A stretch of 64,000 nt of DNA from CBDFKJ01 sp965248805 (GCA_965248805.1 CBDFKJ010000009.1:1302001-1366000); one strand, 5' to 3'; counted from the stretch's first letter, positions 8,052 to 16,693 are shown. Made by a program: numbers and translations. Notes: a model not told the origin generated them from the sequence alone.

Positions 8052-9496
8052 TATCGCCGGTCCACGATATCGGCGCGGCCCATGAGCTCGGCCACGGTGA
8101 GGGCCTCGCGCAGCGATCCGGCGAGGTCTTCGCCGCTCATGCCGGGATAGAGGGCGAGCAGGCCCTGGGAGACCTCGTCGAGGGATGAAGCGTGCTCGAC
8201 CAGGCCGCGGACGGTGTCGATCATCGCCTCGGCGGCGGGTCCGGCGGCCGCGTCGGCCTCGCCGACCAGCGCATCGATGTGGTCGCGCGGCGGCGCCGGA
8301 CCGGCGAAGGCGAAGCGCTGTTCGGCGCTTGGCGCCGGTGCATCCTCCCATTCGCCGCCATAGGTGTCCTCGATATAGCGCCGGGCCGGGCGCATCCCGC
8401 TCATGCGGGCGACGATCTCGTCGCGGGCGGCGCGGGCGCCCAGGTCCTCGGGCGGCGCGATCTCGCGCACGACGCGGGGACAAGCTGCGCCGGGATAGTT
8501 CCAATCGGTGAGCCAGCGGGCGACGGTGCGCTCGACGCCGGAGCAGATCATGCGCGACAGCGTGGCGACACGCTCGTCGCGCACCAGCTTCTGCACCTCG
8601 GCGGTGCCCTTCCAGGGCCCCATCTCGGTGGTCGCGGTCTGCAACAGGACGGCCTCGACGATGAGCGCGTCCATGTACTTGCAGAACTGGGCATGATCGC
8701 CGCCGCTGCGCCGGGTGGCCTCGAGGAACGTAATCTCCTGACCCTCTGGGATGGCGATGCCGGCACCCTGGGCCAACCGCTGGAGGGTCTCGAGGAGACG
8801 GTCGACCTCTTCGGTTGTCGCGTTGCGGCCGTGTTTGCCCAAGGGCGTCGGGGTGCCGAACTTCTCGAGCGCCACGGCCCAGTAGCGGATGCCGTTGCGC
8901 TTCAGCCAGACCGGCCAGAAGCAGAGCCGGGCGGCGCCGGGCCCGTGGGCTTGGCCACCGTGCTCGGCGGGCATGCGGGCGAGCCAGAACTTGGCCTCGG
9001 GCACGGCCGCGCCGCGAGGGTGGGTACGGCTGATCAGGCGCAGGTCCCCGTCCGTGCCGAAGCAGAAGCGCTCGGGCGCACGGGTGCGGATGGCGGCGAT
9101 CTCGACCCGGCCGCCGGCCGGTTGCCAGATGATCTCCGCCACCGAATAGCCGTACCAGACGGCGTGGGCCATCTCGCGGAAGGCGGTATCGAAGTCGATC
9201 GCCTCGAGTTGCTGGCCAAGGTCCTCGGCCGCCGCGGCATCGCGCCGGCCCGGCCCGCCGGGCTCGACGCGCCAGGGGATGGCCGAGACCGCATCGAGCA
9301 GTTGGGCAAGGCTGGTCGCGGCCTTCTCGTCGCGCAGGGTCTCGCGCCAGGCCGCCGGCCCGCCGCGTAGAATGCTCTGTGGCGATCCCGTAGCGCCGAT
9401 AAACGGTGAGAGCGCGGCATCGATGCCGCCGCCGGTGGCGGCGACCTCGCCGCGGGGCGGGCGTTTGGGAGTTCTGCGCGCGGGCGTGCGGGCCAT
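8051..9496 (-). CDS. Mu gp29-like portal protein (DUF935)
   Basis: A 481-residue protein of the DUF935 portal family, which forms the ring through which DNA enters the capsid. Family features include an N-terminal LRDEKAATSLAQLLDAVSAIPW block, the WYGYSVAEI phrase in the middle, and KFGTPTPLGK. An Ala/Asp-rich C-terminus follows. Its start codon overlaps the terminase stop and its stop overlaps the F-like start, which is the tight head-packaging arrangement of Mu-like phages. Confidence 0.9.
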   Translation of the reverse strand: MARTPARRTPKRPPRGEVAATGGGIDAALSPFIGATGSPQSILRGGPAAWRETLRDEKAATSLAQLLDAVSAIPWRVEPGGPGRRDAAAAEDLGQQLEAIDFDTAFREMAHAVWYGYSVAEIIWQPAGGRVEIAAIRTRAPERFCFGTDGDLRLISRTHPRGAAVPEAKFWLARMPAEHGGQAHGPGAARLCFWPVWLKRNGIRYWAVALEKFGTPTPLGKHGRNATTEEVDRLLETLQRLAQGAGIAIPEGQEITFLEATRRSGGDHAQFCKYMDALIVEAVLLQTATTEMGPWKGTAEVQKLVRDERVATLSRMICSGVERTVARWLTDWNYPGAACPRVVREIAPPEDLGARAARDEIVARMSGMRPARRYIEDTYGGEWEDAPAPSAEQRFAFAGPAPPRDHIDALVGEADAAAGPAAEAMIDTVRGLVEHASSLDEVSQGLLALYPGMSGEDLAGSLREALTVAELMGRADIVDRR

Positions 9497-10914
9497 CAGT
9501 GCCAGCCGCTCCAGTCGGTGCCGCCCGTGACCATGTTGAGGCGGCGGTCGATGGCGTAGCCGCCATCATCGCCGTAGGCGGTAAGGCCGGCGTAACGGTG
9601 GTTGGTGGTGCGCGCGGTAAACGGCCCGGTTGCGTCGGCCGCGGCGGCGCAGGCCAGTGCCAATGCCCAGAAGCGGTCTGCATGACCGTCCGTCGTGCCG
9701 CGCTCGGCGACGAGCCGCGGCGCGCCGGTGGCGCCTGCCTCGGCGCGCACGCTGTGCAGGTCGCGCCTGAGCTCGTCATCGGCGGGAATGCGCCGCCGCC
9801 GGTCCTCCAGGGCCTCGCGCAGAGCCGTGGCGACATCGAGCTTGCGCGGTGCGGACATCTGCACCCCCTCGACGTGCAGCCGGCCGTGCGTGTCCTGAAG
9901 GCGTTCGACCATCATCTCGCCCATGCCGGTCTGGTCGACCGCGATGCGCAGTGGCCGGTAGCGCCGATCGAGTGCGGCGACGATCGCCTCCTGCTCGGAA
10001 AAGGTGATGTTGTGGCGAACCACCAGCTCGCGCAGCCAGAGCACGTCGCCCACCGTCTCGACCGCGGCGGCGACCCAGAGATCGTGGCGGCGCGCGATGT
10101 CGATTCCGATATGGGCCGGACCGCCCGCATAGCCGTCGGGCGCTCCGGCACCGGCGTCTTCGGCGGCGCGGATCAGCTCCCAGGCGAGCCAGGCACCGGC
10201 ACCGGCCGACGGAACGCAATCCAACTCCTCCGCCGCGCGGATGCCGTATCGGTGGCGGATCTCCGCCTCCCACACCGCCTCGGCCTCTGGTGACCAGTCC
10301 TGCCCCGTAACCGCACAGATGCGTTCGTACAGCCCCTCGGCGAGCGCCTGTCCCAAGGTGACCGTATGCAGGCTGCCGGAGGTCACGCCGTCGCGGATAT
10401 CGCGCACCAGCGCGGCAAACGGCGAGGCCTCGCCGTCATGGGTCGAGAGGACATGCACGCGGCCGCCCCACAAGCCGAAGGCGAGCGCGGCCTTGAGCAC
10501 CTCGCCGAGGTTGTCGACGAAGGCGGCCTCGTCGATGACGGCGATATCGCCCGGCCGGCCCTTGGAGCGGAATGCGCGCGGCGCCGAGGTCATCGCCAGC
10601 ACCTCCTTGCCCGAGGCCAGCGCCAGACGGAACGCCTGCACGTCGCGCTCGCCGTCGCGGATCAGGGTCTCGCCGACGGCCTCGGCGCCGACATCGAGGG
10701 TCCGCGCCCACTCGGCGCAGTCGTCGATGAAGCCGCGGGTCATGTCCTTGTTGTAGGACTGGTAATAGACGTTGCCCCGGTCCTCTCCGGCGTACATCAC
10801 GGCGTCATAGGCCTCGGCCCATGAGAGCCCGATGCGCCGCGACTTCTCGATCACCTTGACGCCGGCCCGGTCAGCCACCCAGCGCGCCTGGTAGGGGAGC
10901 AGCGTGCGGGTCAT
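9496..10914 (-). CDS. Mu gp28-like terminase large subunit
   Basis: A 472-residue packaging motor and nuclease. The N-terminus has YQARWVADRAGVKVIEKSRRIG (adenine-binding and Walker A-like arginine/serine region, no classical GKS). Walker B-type acidic residues lie in IAVIDEAAF (about 117-125). A C-terminal RNase H-fold nuclease starts at IGIDIARRHDL (about 263), with later VDQTGMGEMM and HADRFWALALA blocks. Length and order fit Mu-type TerL. It overlaps its neighbours by a few bases. Confidence 0.92.
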   Translation of the reverse strand: MTRTLLPYQARWVADRAGVKVIEKSRRIGLSWAEAYDAVMYAGEDRGNVYYQSYNKDMTRGFIDDCAEWARTLDVGAEAVGETLIRDGERDVQAFRLALASGKEVLAMTSAPRAFRSKGRPGDIAVIDEAAFVDNLGEVLKAALAFGLWGGRVHVLSTHDGEASPFAALVRDIRDGVTSGSLHTVTLGQALAEGLYERICAVTGQDWSPEAEAVWEAEIRHRYGIRAAEELDCVPSAGAGAWLAWELIRAAEDAGAGAPDGYAGGPAHIGIDIARRHDLWVAAAVETVGDVLWLRELVVRHNITFSEQEAIVAALDRRYRPLRIAVDQTGMGEMMVERLQDTHGRLHVEGVQMSAPRKLDVATALREALEDRRRRIPADDELRRDLHSVRAEAGATGAPRLVAERGTTDGHADRFWALALACAAAADATGPFTARTTNHRYAGLTAYGDDGGYAIDRRLNMVTGGTDWSGWH

Positions 10915-11426
10915 GGCGCCGCTCCGGCGAGCTCGATGGCGGCGCGGATCGCGGCCGCGGTGTCGGCCGAGAGACCGGCCCTGACCGCAACCCTGTCGGC
11001 CGCCTGGGCCGCCTCCTTGAGCACCTTGCGGCGATCGGCCCGGACGGCGAGCGAGGCCCGGGCGGTCTCGGCGAGCGCCCGCGCGGTGGCGGCCAGTTCC
11101 TTCAGGTCTCCGCCTTCGGCGGCCAGCATCATCTCGAAGATGCGCGCCTGCACCTGACGAAGCGCGCCCTCGGACATGGCGCCGGTATCGTCGGGCGCGG
11201 CGGCGACCAGGGCCTCGGCCTGCTCGGTGGCAAGGCGGACCTGCTCGATACGGCGCTTGAGCGCCTGGCCGTGACGGGCGACCGTCGCCGTGTGCATCGG
11301 GTGGCCCTGCGCGGTGATCCAGTCGGCGAGCTCGCCGTAGCCGGAGAAGCCATGTTCGACGATCAGCGCGTCGAGCCGTTCGCGCACCGCGCGCGGCAGC
11401 GTCAGAACCTTGGACGGCGCTGGCAT
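10911..11426 (-). CDS. Mu gp27-like terminase small subunit (DUF3486)
   Basis: 171 residues from the ATG at 11426, which is preferred over upstream in-frame codons because it abuts the stop of the preceding gene. The N-terminus SKVLTLPRAVRERLDALIVEHGF is the DUF3486 HTH-like region thought to recognise phage DNA. A long helical, alanine-rich C-terminus with regular Arg/Glu spacing is probably a coiled coil used for assembly. It sits directly before the large subunit, with a 4-bp overlap. Confidence 0.85.
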   Translation of the reverse strand: MPAPSKVLTLPRAVRERLDALIVEHGFSGYGELADWITAQGHPMHTATVARHGQALKRRIEQVRLATEQAEALVAAAPDDTGAMSEGALRQVQARIFEMMLAAEGGDLKELAATARALAETARASLAVRADRRKVLKEAAQAADRVAVRAGLSADTAAAIRAAIELAGAAP

Positions 11427-11427
11427 C

Positions 11428-11748
11428 TCATGGCGCCTCGCTGCCCCAGTACTTTGGCGGCCTGGCGACGCCGGGCTCGCAGTCGACCACATAGGTGGCG
11501 ACGTCCCAGCCGTAGCGGGTCAGCTTGGCGTGCCACGGCTTGATCGCGTGGCGTTCGATCAGCACCAGCGTGCGGCTTTCCAAATAGTCGAGCTGGTTGC
11601 GCACCCAGTCGCGCGACAGGTCCAGCCACATCGCCCGCAGCGTCGCCAGGATCATGGCCTCGGTGGCGCCGATATGGCCTCCCACATGGAGCACGCGCAA
11701 GATCTCCCAACGGCCGCCTTCGAGCTTGGCGAGTTCCTCGGGGGTCAT
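11428..11748 (-). CDS. Mu gp26-position winged-helix protein (VpaChn25_0724-like)
   Basis: 106 residues. The order of elements (an MTPEELAKLEGGRWEILRVL helix, a second helix, LSRDWVRNQLDYLESRTLV recognition helix and strand) is a winged helix seen in small proteins located between Mu-like lysis genes and terminase. Its role is unknown; DNA binding during packaging is plausible. It overlaps the DUF2730-like gene by 4 bp. Confidence 0.7.
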   Translation of the reverse strand: MTPEELAKLEGGRWEILRVLHVGGHIGATEAMILATLRAMWLDLSRDWVRNQLDYLESRTLVLIERHAIKPWHAKLTRYGWDVATYVVDCEPGVARPPKYWGSEAP

Positions 11749-12110
11749 CGGCTAACCTCCCATTGTCTGGAGCGTTCATCGAGCCGTGCGAGCAAAGCCT
11801 GCTGGGCGTCGAGCTTGCTCAGGATCAGCGAGGTCTGGGGCACATAGTCGTCGCGGCGGACGTAATGCTCGACGGCGCACAGGCGGTAGTCATGGAACTC
11901 GCGGTGGATCGTCTCCAGGCGCTCGCGCAACTCCGCGATCGCGCCGGTATCGCCGTTGCGGCCCTCCAGCGTGTCGAGCCGCTTGTCGGCCACGGCGCGC
12001 CCGGTCTCTACCTTGCGCAGCCGCACGAACAGCCCGATGCAGGCGGCGACGGCCGCGCCGACCACGATGCGCGTGATCAAGGCCAAGAAATCGATATCCA
12101 TGCCGCTCAT
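11745..12110 (-). CDS. Mu gp25-like DUF2730 protein
   Basis: 121 residues with one N-terminal membrane helix (about ALITRIVVGAAVAACIGLFV) followed by a long charged helical region likely to be periplasmic or cytoplasmic coiled coil. In Mu-like phages this gene lies between lysis and terminase genes. A spanin-like or accessory lysis role is possible but unproven. A second possible ATG three codons in (MDIDFLAL) is equally credible. Confidence 0.7.
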   Translation of the reverse strand: MSGMDIDFLALITRIVVGAAVAACIGLFVRLRKVETGRAVADKRLDTLEGRNGDTGAIAELRERLETIHREFHDYRLCAVEHYVRRDDYVPQTSLILSKLDAQQALLARLDERSRQWEVSR

Positions 12111-12661
12111 CGCCCGGTGCCGTTGTTCGCCAACAGCCGCGAGATCGTCTCGTTCTTCTTCGCCGAGCCGGCCGAGGAGCCGAAGTAGAAGGCGCCGATC
12201 TGGGTCACCAGCGCGCCGAGCGCGCCGAGCATCACCATCAGTGGCTGCATGGCGTCGGCCGGTATCGCGATCAGGATCATGCTGGCGAGAATGCCGAAGA
12301 AGCCGGACAACGCGGCGAGCGCGATGAAAGCCGGCATCCGGTCGCGCGTGACCACCTGACGCCGGCGGGCGCTGTCGCGGTCGCGCGCATGGATCTCGAC
12401 CTCGTGCAGGTCGAGCTCGCGCATGCGCGCGGCGAACGCCTGGTCGGCTTGCTTGATCGCCGCGATCTGCTCCGGCGTCGCCTTTTCCAAGGCCGCCGAG
12501 ACCTCGTTCGGATCATCGGTGTCCAGACCCAGCGCCTTGCCGACCGCGCCCACGGCGGTGCGCGCCAACGCGCCGCCGACCGGTCCGCCCACCGCCGTGC
12601 CGAGCGCCCCGGCCAGGGTCGGGGCGAGCCCCGCGAGAGCCTTGCCCAGTGCATCAAACAT
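12107..12661 (-). CDS. Holin of the 3TM type
   Basis: 184 residues. The amphipathic glycine/alanine-rich N-terminus (LAGLAPTLAGALGTAVGGP) and the middle motif EQIAAIKQADQAF precede membrane segments around FIALAALSGFFGILASMILIA and the following MQPLMVMLGALGALVTQIGAFYFG. This is the layout of the three-TM holins of Gram-negative phages. It would form the pore that releases or times the endolysin encoded just upstream, with which it overlaps by 8 bp. Confidence 0.8.
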   Translation of the reverse strand: MFDALGKALAGLAPTLAGALGTAVGGPVGGALARTAVGAVGKALGLDTDDPNEVSAALEKATPEQIAAIKQADQAFAARMRELDLHEVEIHARDRDSARRRQVVTRDRMPAFIALAALSGFFGILASMILIAIPADAMQPLMVMLGALGALVTQIGAFYFGSSAGSAKKNETISRLLANNGTGR

Positions 12662-13061
12662 CCGATCCCTCCATCAGCTCGAAGTGCGGCAGGTCGCGGA
12701 ACCGCTCATCGGTCTCCGCGTAGTCGCGATCCCAATCGCCGCCCCAGCGCAGCTTGATATCCATGGCCGCGGCGACGCCCAGGACGTATCCGGCAAGCAC
12801 GCGGAAACGGTTCCAGTCGTCCCAGTCGATGGGCCAGGGCGCGATATCCACGGCCACGGACGGCGAAGTGTTGTGCCGGGACTTCGGCCACGGCGCCTTG
12901 CTCTTGCCCTCGGCGACCGCTCGATCCTGCGCTTCACGGTCGCGGTGACCGCACAGGACGGTGAAGTCGGGTCCGTCCTCGATGGCCTTGGCCAGCACCC
13001 GCCGCAGATCCGCATGGCAGGTGCGCAGCCGTTCCAGGCTGGTGGTTCCGAGCGTCGGCAT
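12654..13061 (-). CDS. M15-family endolysin (L-Ala-D-Glu / D-Ala peptidase type)
   Basis: 135 residues from the ATG at 13061. Motifs are CGHRDREAQDRA, then SRHNTSPSVAVDIAPWP holding the zinc-binding His and Asp, then WGGDWDRD, and PHFEL with the last His. This is the pattern of phage M15 peptidases that cut peptidoglycan cross-links at lysis. There is no signal peptide, so it depends on the adjacent holin. An in-frame ATG lies three codons upstream, but it would overlap the -10 element of the proposed late promoter. With the 13061 start the mRNA would be almost leaderless. Confidence 0.85.
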   Translation of the reverse strand: MPTLGTTSLERLRTCHADLRRVLAKAIEDGPDFTVLCGHRDREAQDRAVAEGKSKAPWPKSRHNTSPSVAVDIAPWPIDWDDWNRFRVLAGYVLGVAAAMDIKLRWGGDWDRDYAETDERFRDLPHFELMEGSDV

Positions 13062-13117
13062 GGCCCGCATCAAACCAGAGAGCGGATCGGTTTTGCAGCG
13101 GACCATGGTCCGCTGCA
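13061..13117 (-). promoter_or_regulatory. Leftward late promoter with 24-bp palindromic activator site
   Basis: A perfect 24-bp palindrome with half-site TGCAGCGGACCA occupies 13094-13117. On the minus strand, 19 bases separate it from a -10-like TTTGAT (13074-13069), and the endolysin ATG starts 8 bases after the hexamer. The same palindrome with the same spacings occurs at 27520. The Mor-type activator gene ends 4 bp upstream. Mor/C proteins of Mu bind dyad sites in place of a -35 box, so this is the likely target. Confidence 0.75.
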
Positions 13118-13121
13118 CCGG

Positions 13122-13463
13122 CTACACTCCACCGCGGCGATAACGGCGCGCGGTGCGCCGCGACAGCCCGAGGCGGACGGCGATCTCGGCAGTGGTGCGG
13201 CCCTGGTCTGCGAGGTACGCCACCAGCGCCCGGCGGGCGCGAGGGATGTAGACCGGGCCGCCGCCGCAACGCCGGGCGACGGCGCGGGCGGCCTCAAGGC
13301 CCAGCAGGGCGACCAGCGGATGGCCGCGCTCATGCGCGAGGTACTCGGGGCGCGGGATATGAAAGGCGTCCTCGCCGCCGTGCGCCAGGGCGACCTCGAG
13401 CGCCGCCGCGTAGCCGGCGACCTCGGCGATCTCGGCCAGCACGCCGGGCAGAGGCGCGGCCAC
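13122..13463 (-). CDS. Mor-family late/middle transcription activator
   Basis: 113 residues. The N-terminal dimerisation region has two GxxAA-type helices (VAGYAAALEVALAHGG and LLGLEAARAVARRCGGGPVYIP). The C-terminal helix-turn-helix (TTAEIAVRLGLSRRTARRYRR) is characteristic of Mu Mor/C. It is the last gene of the early leftward unit and directly precedes the palindromic late promoter, as expected for the switch protein. It probably activates both late arms, which is inference from the repeated palindrome. Confidence 0.85.
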   Translation of the reverse strand: MAAPLPGVLAEIAEVAGYAAALEVALAHGGEDAFHIPRPEYLAHERGHPLVALLGLEAARAVARRCGGGPVYIPRARRALVAYLADQGRTTAEIAVRLGLSRRTARRYRRGGV

Positions 13464-14225
13464 TCACGCGACCCCGAGCGGCAGCGGCTTCTGCTCCGAC
13501 TCTATATAGAGAGGCAATGCCGGCTCGGTTGCGGCCGAGCCGATACGCTCACAGGCCATGTCGTGATAGCCGCGGTCGATCTCTATGCCGATGAAGCGCC
13601 GGCCCAGGGCCAGACACGCCAACCCAGTGGTGCCCGAGCCCATGAACGGATCACACACCAGGTCGCCGGGATCGGTATAGAGCGCCACCAGCTCCATCAT
13701 CAGGGACACCGGCTTGGCGGTCGGGTGCCCGCCCTTCACGGTCAGGTGGTTGAACACGCCGCGGCGGCCGCCGCCGTTCCAGCGCCGGTGGCCGGTGCCG
13801 CACCAGGCGGTGGCGATGCACTCGAAGCCGCGCGCGGCGCCCTGACCGTTGAAGCGCGGCGCCGCATCCGGCTTGATCCAGCAGAGCGTGGTGTCCCAGC
13901 GCGCACCGGCCGCCTGCAGCGCGTCGCGCCAGGCGCGCACCCCCTCGGCCAGGGCAAAGACGATGGCCCAGCCGCGCGAGGCCGCTGCGATCTTCATGGC
14001 GGCGTCGCCGCGGATCGCATCGATGCCTGCGAAGTCCGGGCCTCTGGGCACGATCTTGCCGTCGGTGCGCGCGATACGCCCCACCGCACGGTGCAGCGCG
14101 TCCTCATACGGCGGATCGGTGATGACGTGATCGATGCCGCGAAGGCTCGGCAGGATCTCCAGGCAGTCGCCCTGGTGGAGCGAGGCATCGCCGATGAGGC
14201 ACGGCTCGGCGCAGCCGTCAGCCAT
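13464..14225 (-). CDS. Phage DNA methyltransferase (N4/N6 beta-type)
   Basis: 253 residues. The catalytic motif IV DPPYEDA lies at about 39-45 and the SAM-binding motif I DPFMGSGTTG is C-terminal to it, an order of the beta class. GLACLALGRRFIGIEID follows. There is no neighbouring restriction gene, so it is an orphan enzyme likely to protect phage DNA from host restriction or to modify regulatory sites. The start at 14225 overlaps the upstream stop by 8 bp. Target sequence is unknown. Confidence 0.85.
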   Translation of the reverse strand: MADGCAEPCLIGDASLHQGDCLEILPSLRGIDHVITDPPYEDALHRAVGRIARTDGKIVPRGPDFAGIDAIRGDAAMKIAAASRGWAIVFALAEGVRAWRDALQAAGARWDTTLCWIKPDAAPRFNGQGAARGFECIATAWCGTGHRRWNGGGRRGVFNHLTVKGGHPTAKPVSLMMELVALYTDPGDLVCDPFMGSGTTGLACLALGRRFIGIEIDRGYHDMACERIGSAATEPALPLYIESEQKPLPLGVA

Positions 14226-14514
14226 GGACGGTCGGTCCAAGCGTGCGTGCGGCCTGCGGAGAGATGCGCACGGCGATGTAGTCGTAAGCCCGCCGGTCCG
14301 CCGCAACGCGGCCGCCCGCCCTCTGGAACAGCGCCACCTTGCCCTCGCGCCACAAGCCGAGCGCGGCCGTCCTGATCGCGTCGTGCCGGGGGTCGGGCAA
14401 GCCTGACGGGGCCGTGCGAGCGTACACCACGCCGTCGTCGGGCCGGGCGTCATCGGCCCAGCCGAGCAGCGCCTCTACCGTCGTCACACGCGCCCATGCA
14501 CCACCCGCCGTCAT
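14218..14514 (-). CDS. Hypothetical phage protein (98 aa)
   Basis: A small soluble protein of unknown family. The C-terminal half (a helix around DAIRTAALGLWREGKVALFQRA, then RRAYDYIAVRI) looks like a winged-helix tail, so nucleic-acid binding is possible. It is coupled by 4-bp and 8-bp overlaps to the DUF5131 gene upstream and the methyltransferase gene downstream, which suggests all three act in the same early phase. Confidence 0.6.
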   Translation of the reverse strand: MTAGGAWARVTTVEALLGWADDARPDDGVVYARTAPSGLPDPRHDAIRTAALGLWREGKVALFQRAGGRVAADRRAYDYIAVRISPQAARTLGPTVHG

Positions 14515-15587
14515 CGCGGCTGCCCGGTGTTCGCCACGCAACCATGCGGCATCTCGTTGTGCTCGCGCCCGTCGAGCAGGCGCCCGGCGTGGCGCTTGCC
14601 TACGCGGTGCAGGCGGCCCCACACCGGACCGCCTTCGGACTGCCGGAACGCGCCCCATTGCTTGAAGAAGAACGGCACGCCCACTGACTGGCACTGGTCG
14701 CGGAGCGATCGCGCCCACTCGGGGTGCATGGGCCGCGCGCCCGGACCAGACTCGCCTCCGACGATGACCCAATCTATGTGAGCGAGCCCTAGCTCATCCG
14801 GAGTTTCCCGGGGAGCACACGCGCTGCCCACCCAGCCAATGATGCCTTGCAGCGCGTCCATATGGCGCGAACAGATAACGCCATCGGGATGTTCATCCGG
14901 CTTTTCCCGTTCAAGATGATGGTCCGGGTAGAGTTTCGCGGGTGCCGGCAGGCTGCATAGGTTCACCGGCGCCAGCAACGGCTCCGCCGAGACGAACCGC
15001 ACTGCGGCCGGCGTTTCCAGCAACAGCGGGACGCGCTCGTTTGCCCGTGTCTGATCCTCAACCGACGTGCCCAGCCAGACGTTCGGAAGAGGCCATACGA
15101 TTGATTTGCAGTATTTGCCGGGCTTCGCGGCCCGCACTGTCATGCAAACTCGAATGGCCTCGGCCGGGTATCCCTGATCATCAGCTTCGGTCCTTCGATC
15201 GATATACTCGCGCATCCGCTCCGGACGCTTGGTCAGCACCTGAAACGTATGTTGCGGGCATAGGGCCATGACTGCGAACGCGCGATCGATCCACTGGTCT
15301 GGAACCGACTCGTGAAACAGGTCGCCGTGTGCGCAGACGAAGATGGTGCGGGGCTTGCGCCAACGCAGCGGTTGATCGAGCCATTCCTCGTTCAGCCGGA
15401 CTTCCCCCGTCCAAACCGGCCCGGCCTTGCTTGGTATTGTGAGCCCCTTTCGGCTCGGGTGACCGCGTAGGCGGCCTCCGGCGAGCTTCATCGCATAGCA
15501 GTTGGTGCAGCCGGACGAGACGACAGAGCAACCTGTGACCGGGTTCCACGTCGCGTCGGTCCACTCGATCTTGGTGTGATCAGCCAT
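14511..15587 (-). CDS. DUF5131 (phage Gp37/Gp68) family protein
   Basis: 358 residues. The N-terminus reads KIEWTDATWNPVTGC followed by the Cys cluster GCTNCYAMK, the hallmark of the Gp37/Gp68 family. Later blocks include VCAHGDLFHESVPDQWIDRAF, WLGTSVEDQ, VSAEPLL, WVIVGGESGPGARPMHPEW and VPFFFKQWG. Several conserved Cys residues and a TIM-barrel-like pattern have prompted comparison with metal or radical-type enzymes, but no reaction is established. It is common in Mu-like and other temperate phages and sits in the early unit. Confidence 0.85.
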   Translation of the reverse strand: MADHTKIEWTDATWNPVTGCSVVSSGCTNCYAMKLAGGRLRGHPSRKGLTIPSKAGPVWTGEVRLNEEWLDQPLRWRKPRTIFVCAHGDLFHESVPDQWIDRAFAVMALCPQHTFQVLTKRPERMREYIDRRTEADDQGYPAEAIRVCMTVRAAKPGKYCKSIVWPLPNVWLGTSVEDQTRANERVPLLLETPAAVRFVSAEPLLAPVNLCSLPAPAKLYPDHHLEREKPDEHPDGVICSRHMDALQGIIGWVGSACAPRETPDELGLAHIDWVIVGGESGPGARPMHPEWARSLRDQCQSVGVPFFFKQWGAFRQSEGGPVWGRLHRVGKRHAGRLLDGREHNEMPHGCVANTGQPR

Positions 15588-16266
15588 CGCCTCGACCCTG
15601 GCCCGCCTTGGCCCGCCGGATGCGCCCGCCCAGGCGCTCGATCAGGGCCGTGGCCCGCGCGGCCTCGAGGTGGGTGTGGGAGATCGCCCGGCCGATACCG
15701 GCATGGCGGGCGGCGTAAGATGCAAGCGCGCCGGGATCGCCGATCCTGACGACGCCGAGACCGGCAAGGATGCGCCACTGCGCCTCGAGCACGCGCGCCC
15801 GAGGATTGTCGATGTCCTCGCCCTGGGCGGCCGCATGGGGCGACCAGTCGACGCCGGCCTCGCGCGCGAGCCAGGCCTTGAGGCCCTCGATCGCCTTGGC
15901 CGTATGGCGTTCGTCACGCGCCCACCTGGCGGCATCGAGCCCGGTCTGACGTTTGATGAAGGCGGCCAGCGCGGCCTCGGTCGGCGTGTCCACTACACCC
16001 AGGTGCCAGCCCGAGAGCCACGGTGCCCACAGCTTGCCCCGGTGCGCGGTGTCGGGCAGTCCGTCGCCGCGCGGGTTCCGGTTTACCCCGTTCCCCCGGC
16101 GAAGCGCACCGGCCATGCGCTCCAGCTCGGCCACGCTCATATCGCGGCAGGAGGCATGGCCGGTGACGCGCACTTGCAACGCCCGGCGCGCATCCTGGTC
16201 GATGGCAAGCTCCCGGGCGCGGGCATGGACGAACCGGATCAGGCGCTTGCGGGTTGGTGAGACCAT
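15580..16266 (-). CDS. GemA (Mu gp16-like) regulatory protein
   Basis: 228 residues from the ATG at 16266. The N-terminal helix KRLIRFVHARARELAIDQDARRALQVRVTGHASCRDMSVAELERM is the GemA domain, followed by a central part with LWAPWLSGW and a helical C-terminus. In Mu, GemA modulates host gene expression and DNA supercoiling. It lies at the usual place late in the early region. Confidence 0.85.
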   Translation of the reverse strand: MVSPTRKRLIRFVHARARELAIDQDARRALQVRVTGHASCRDMSVAELERMAGALRRGNGVNRNPRGDGLPDTAHRGKLWAPWLSGWHLGVVDTPTEAALAAFIKRQTGLDAARWARDERHTAKAIEGLKAWLAREAGVDWSPHAAAQGEDIDNPRARVLEAQWRILAGLGVVRIGDPGALASYAARHAGIGRAISHTHLEAARATALIERLGGRIRRAKAGQGRGDG

Positions 16267-16270
16267 AACG

Positions 16271-16693
16271 CTAGACAAGGCCGGCCTCCCGCAGTTCAGA
16301 GAACATCCCGGGAGGCATGTCGCCGGCGCCGATATCCTCGCGCGGCGCCAGGTCCGCCGGCGCATCGGCATCGTTCAGGTAGCGCCAGCCGCGCACAAAG
16401 CCGACACGCCTGCGCTCGACACGGATCAGGCGCGGCGTCATGACGATGGCGAACTTCCGGCTGCTCGGCGCGACGCGCAAGAACGGCATGCGGAAGACGG
16501 CATGTCGGGCCCGCACGAAGTAGACGGAGCCGCCGGCGAGTTCCGGCAGGCGCGCCGGACACCGCGCCGTCCAGGTCGCGAACGTGGCGTCGTCCGGCAG
16601 CGACGCGATCCACTGTTCGGCGGCGGACACGGACCCGCCGGTACGCCATTCGGTGAACGGGCGCAGCAGGTGGAGGCGTGAGGCGGCCGTCAT
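16271..16693 (-). CDS. DUF1489-like protein carried by the phage
   Basis: 140 residues. The pattern LAGGSVYFVRARHAVFRMPFL, then MTPRLIRVE and GWRYLNDADAPADL corresponds to DUF1489, a family otherwise known as single-copy chromosomal proteins of Alphaproteobacteria. Function unknown. A copy inside the early operon of a prophage is unusual and might mimic or replace a host factor. It overlaps the 96-aa gene upstream by 4 bp. Confidence 0.7.
   Translation of the reverse strand: MTAASRLHLLRPFTEWRTGGSVSAAEQWIASLPDDATFATWTARCPARLPELAGGSVYFVRARHAVFRMPFLRVAPSSRKFAIVMTPRLIRVERRRVGFVRGWRYLNDADAPADLAPREDIGAGDMPPGMFSELREAGLV

Noticed and set aside
6831..9836. A single 1001-codon minus-strand frame that could suggest a fused portal-head protein
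   Set aside because: Only the last 406 codons carry F/PBECR2 motifs; the upstream part is an off-frame shadow of the DUF935 portal gene, which has its own frame and ATG at 9496.
12423..14375. 650-codon plus-strand frame across the lysis and methyltransferase genes
   Set aside because: No domain is recognisable and all motifs for holin, endolysin, Mor and methyltransferase lie on the minus strand.
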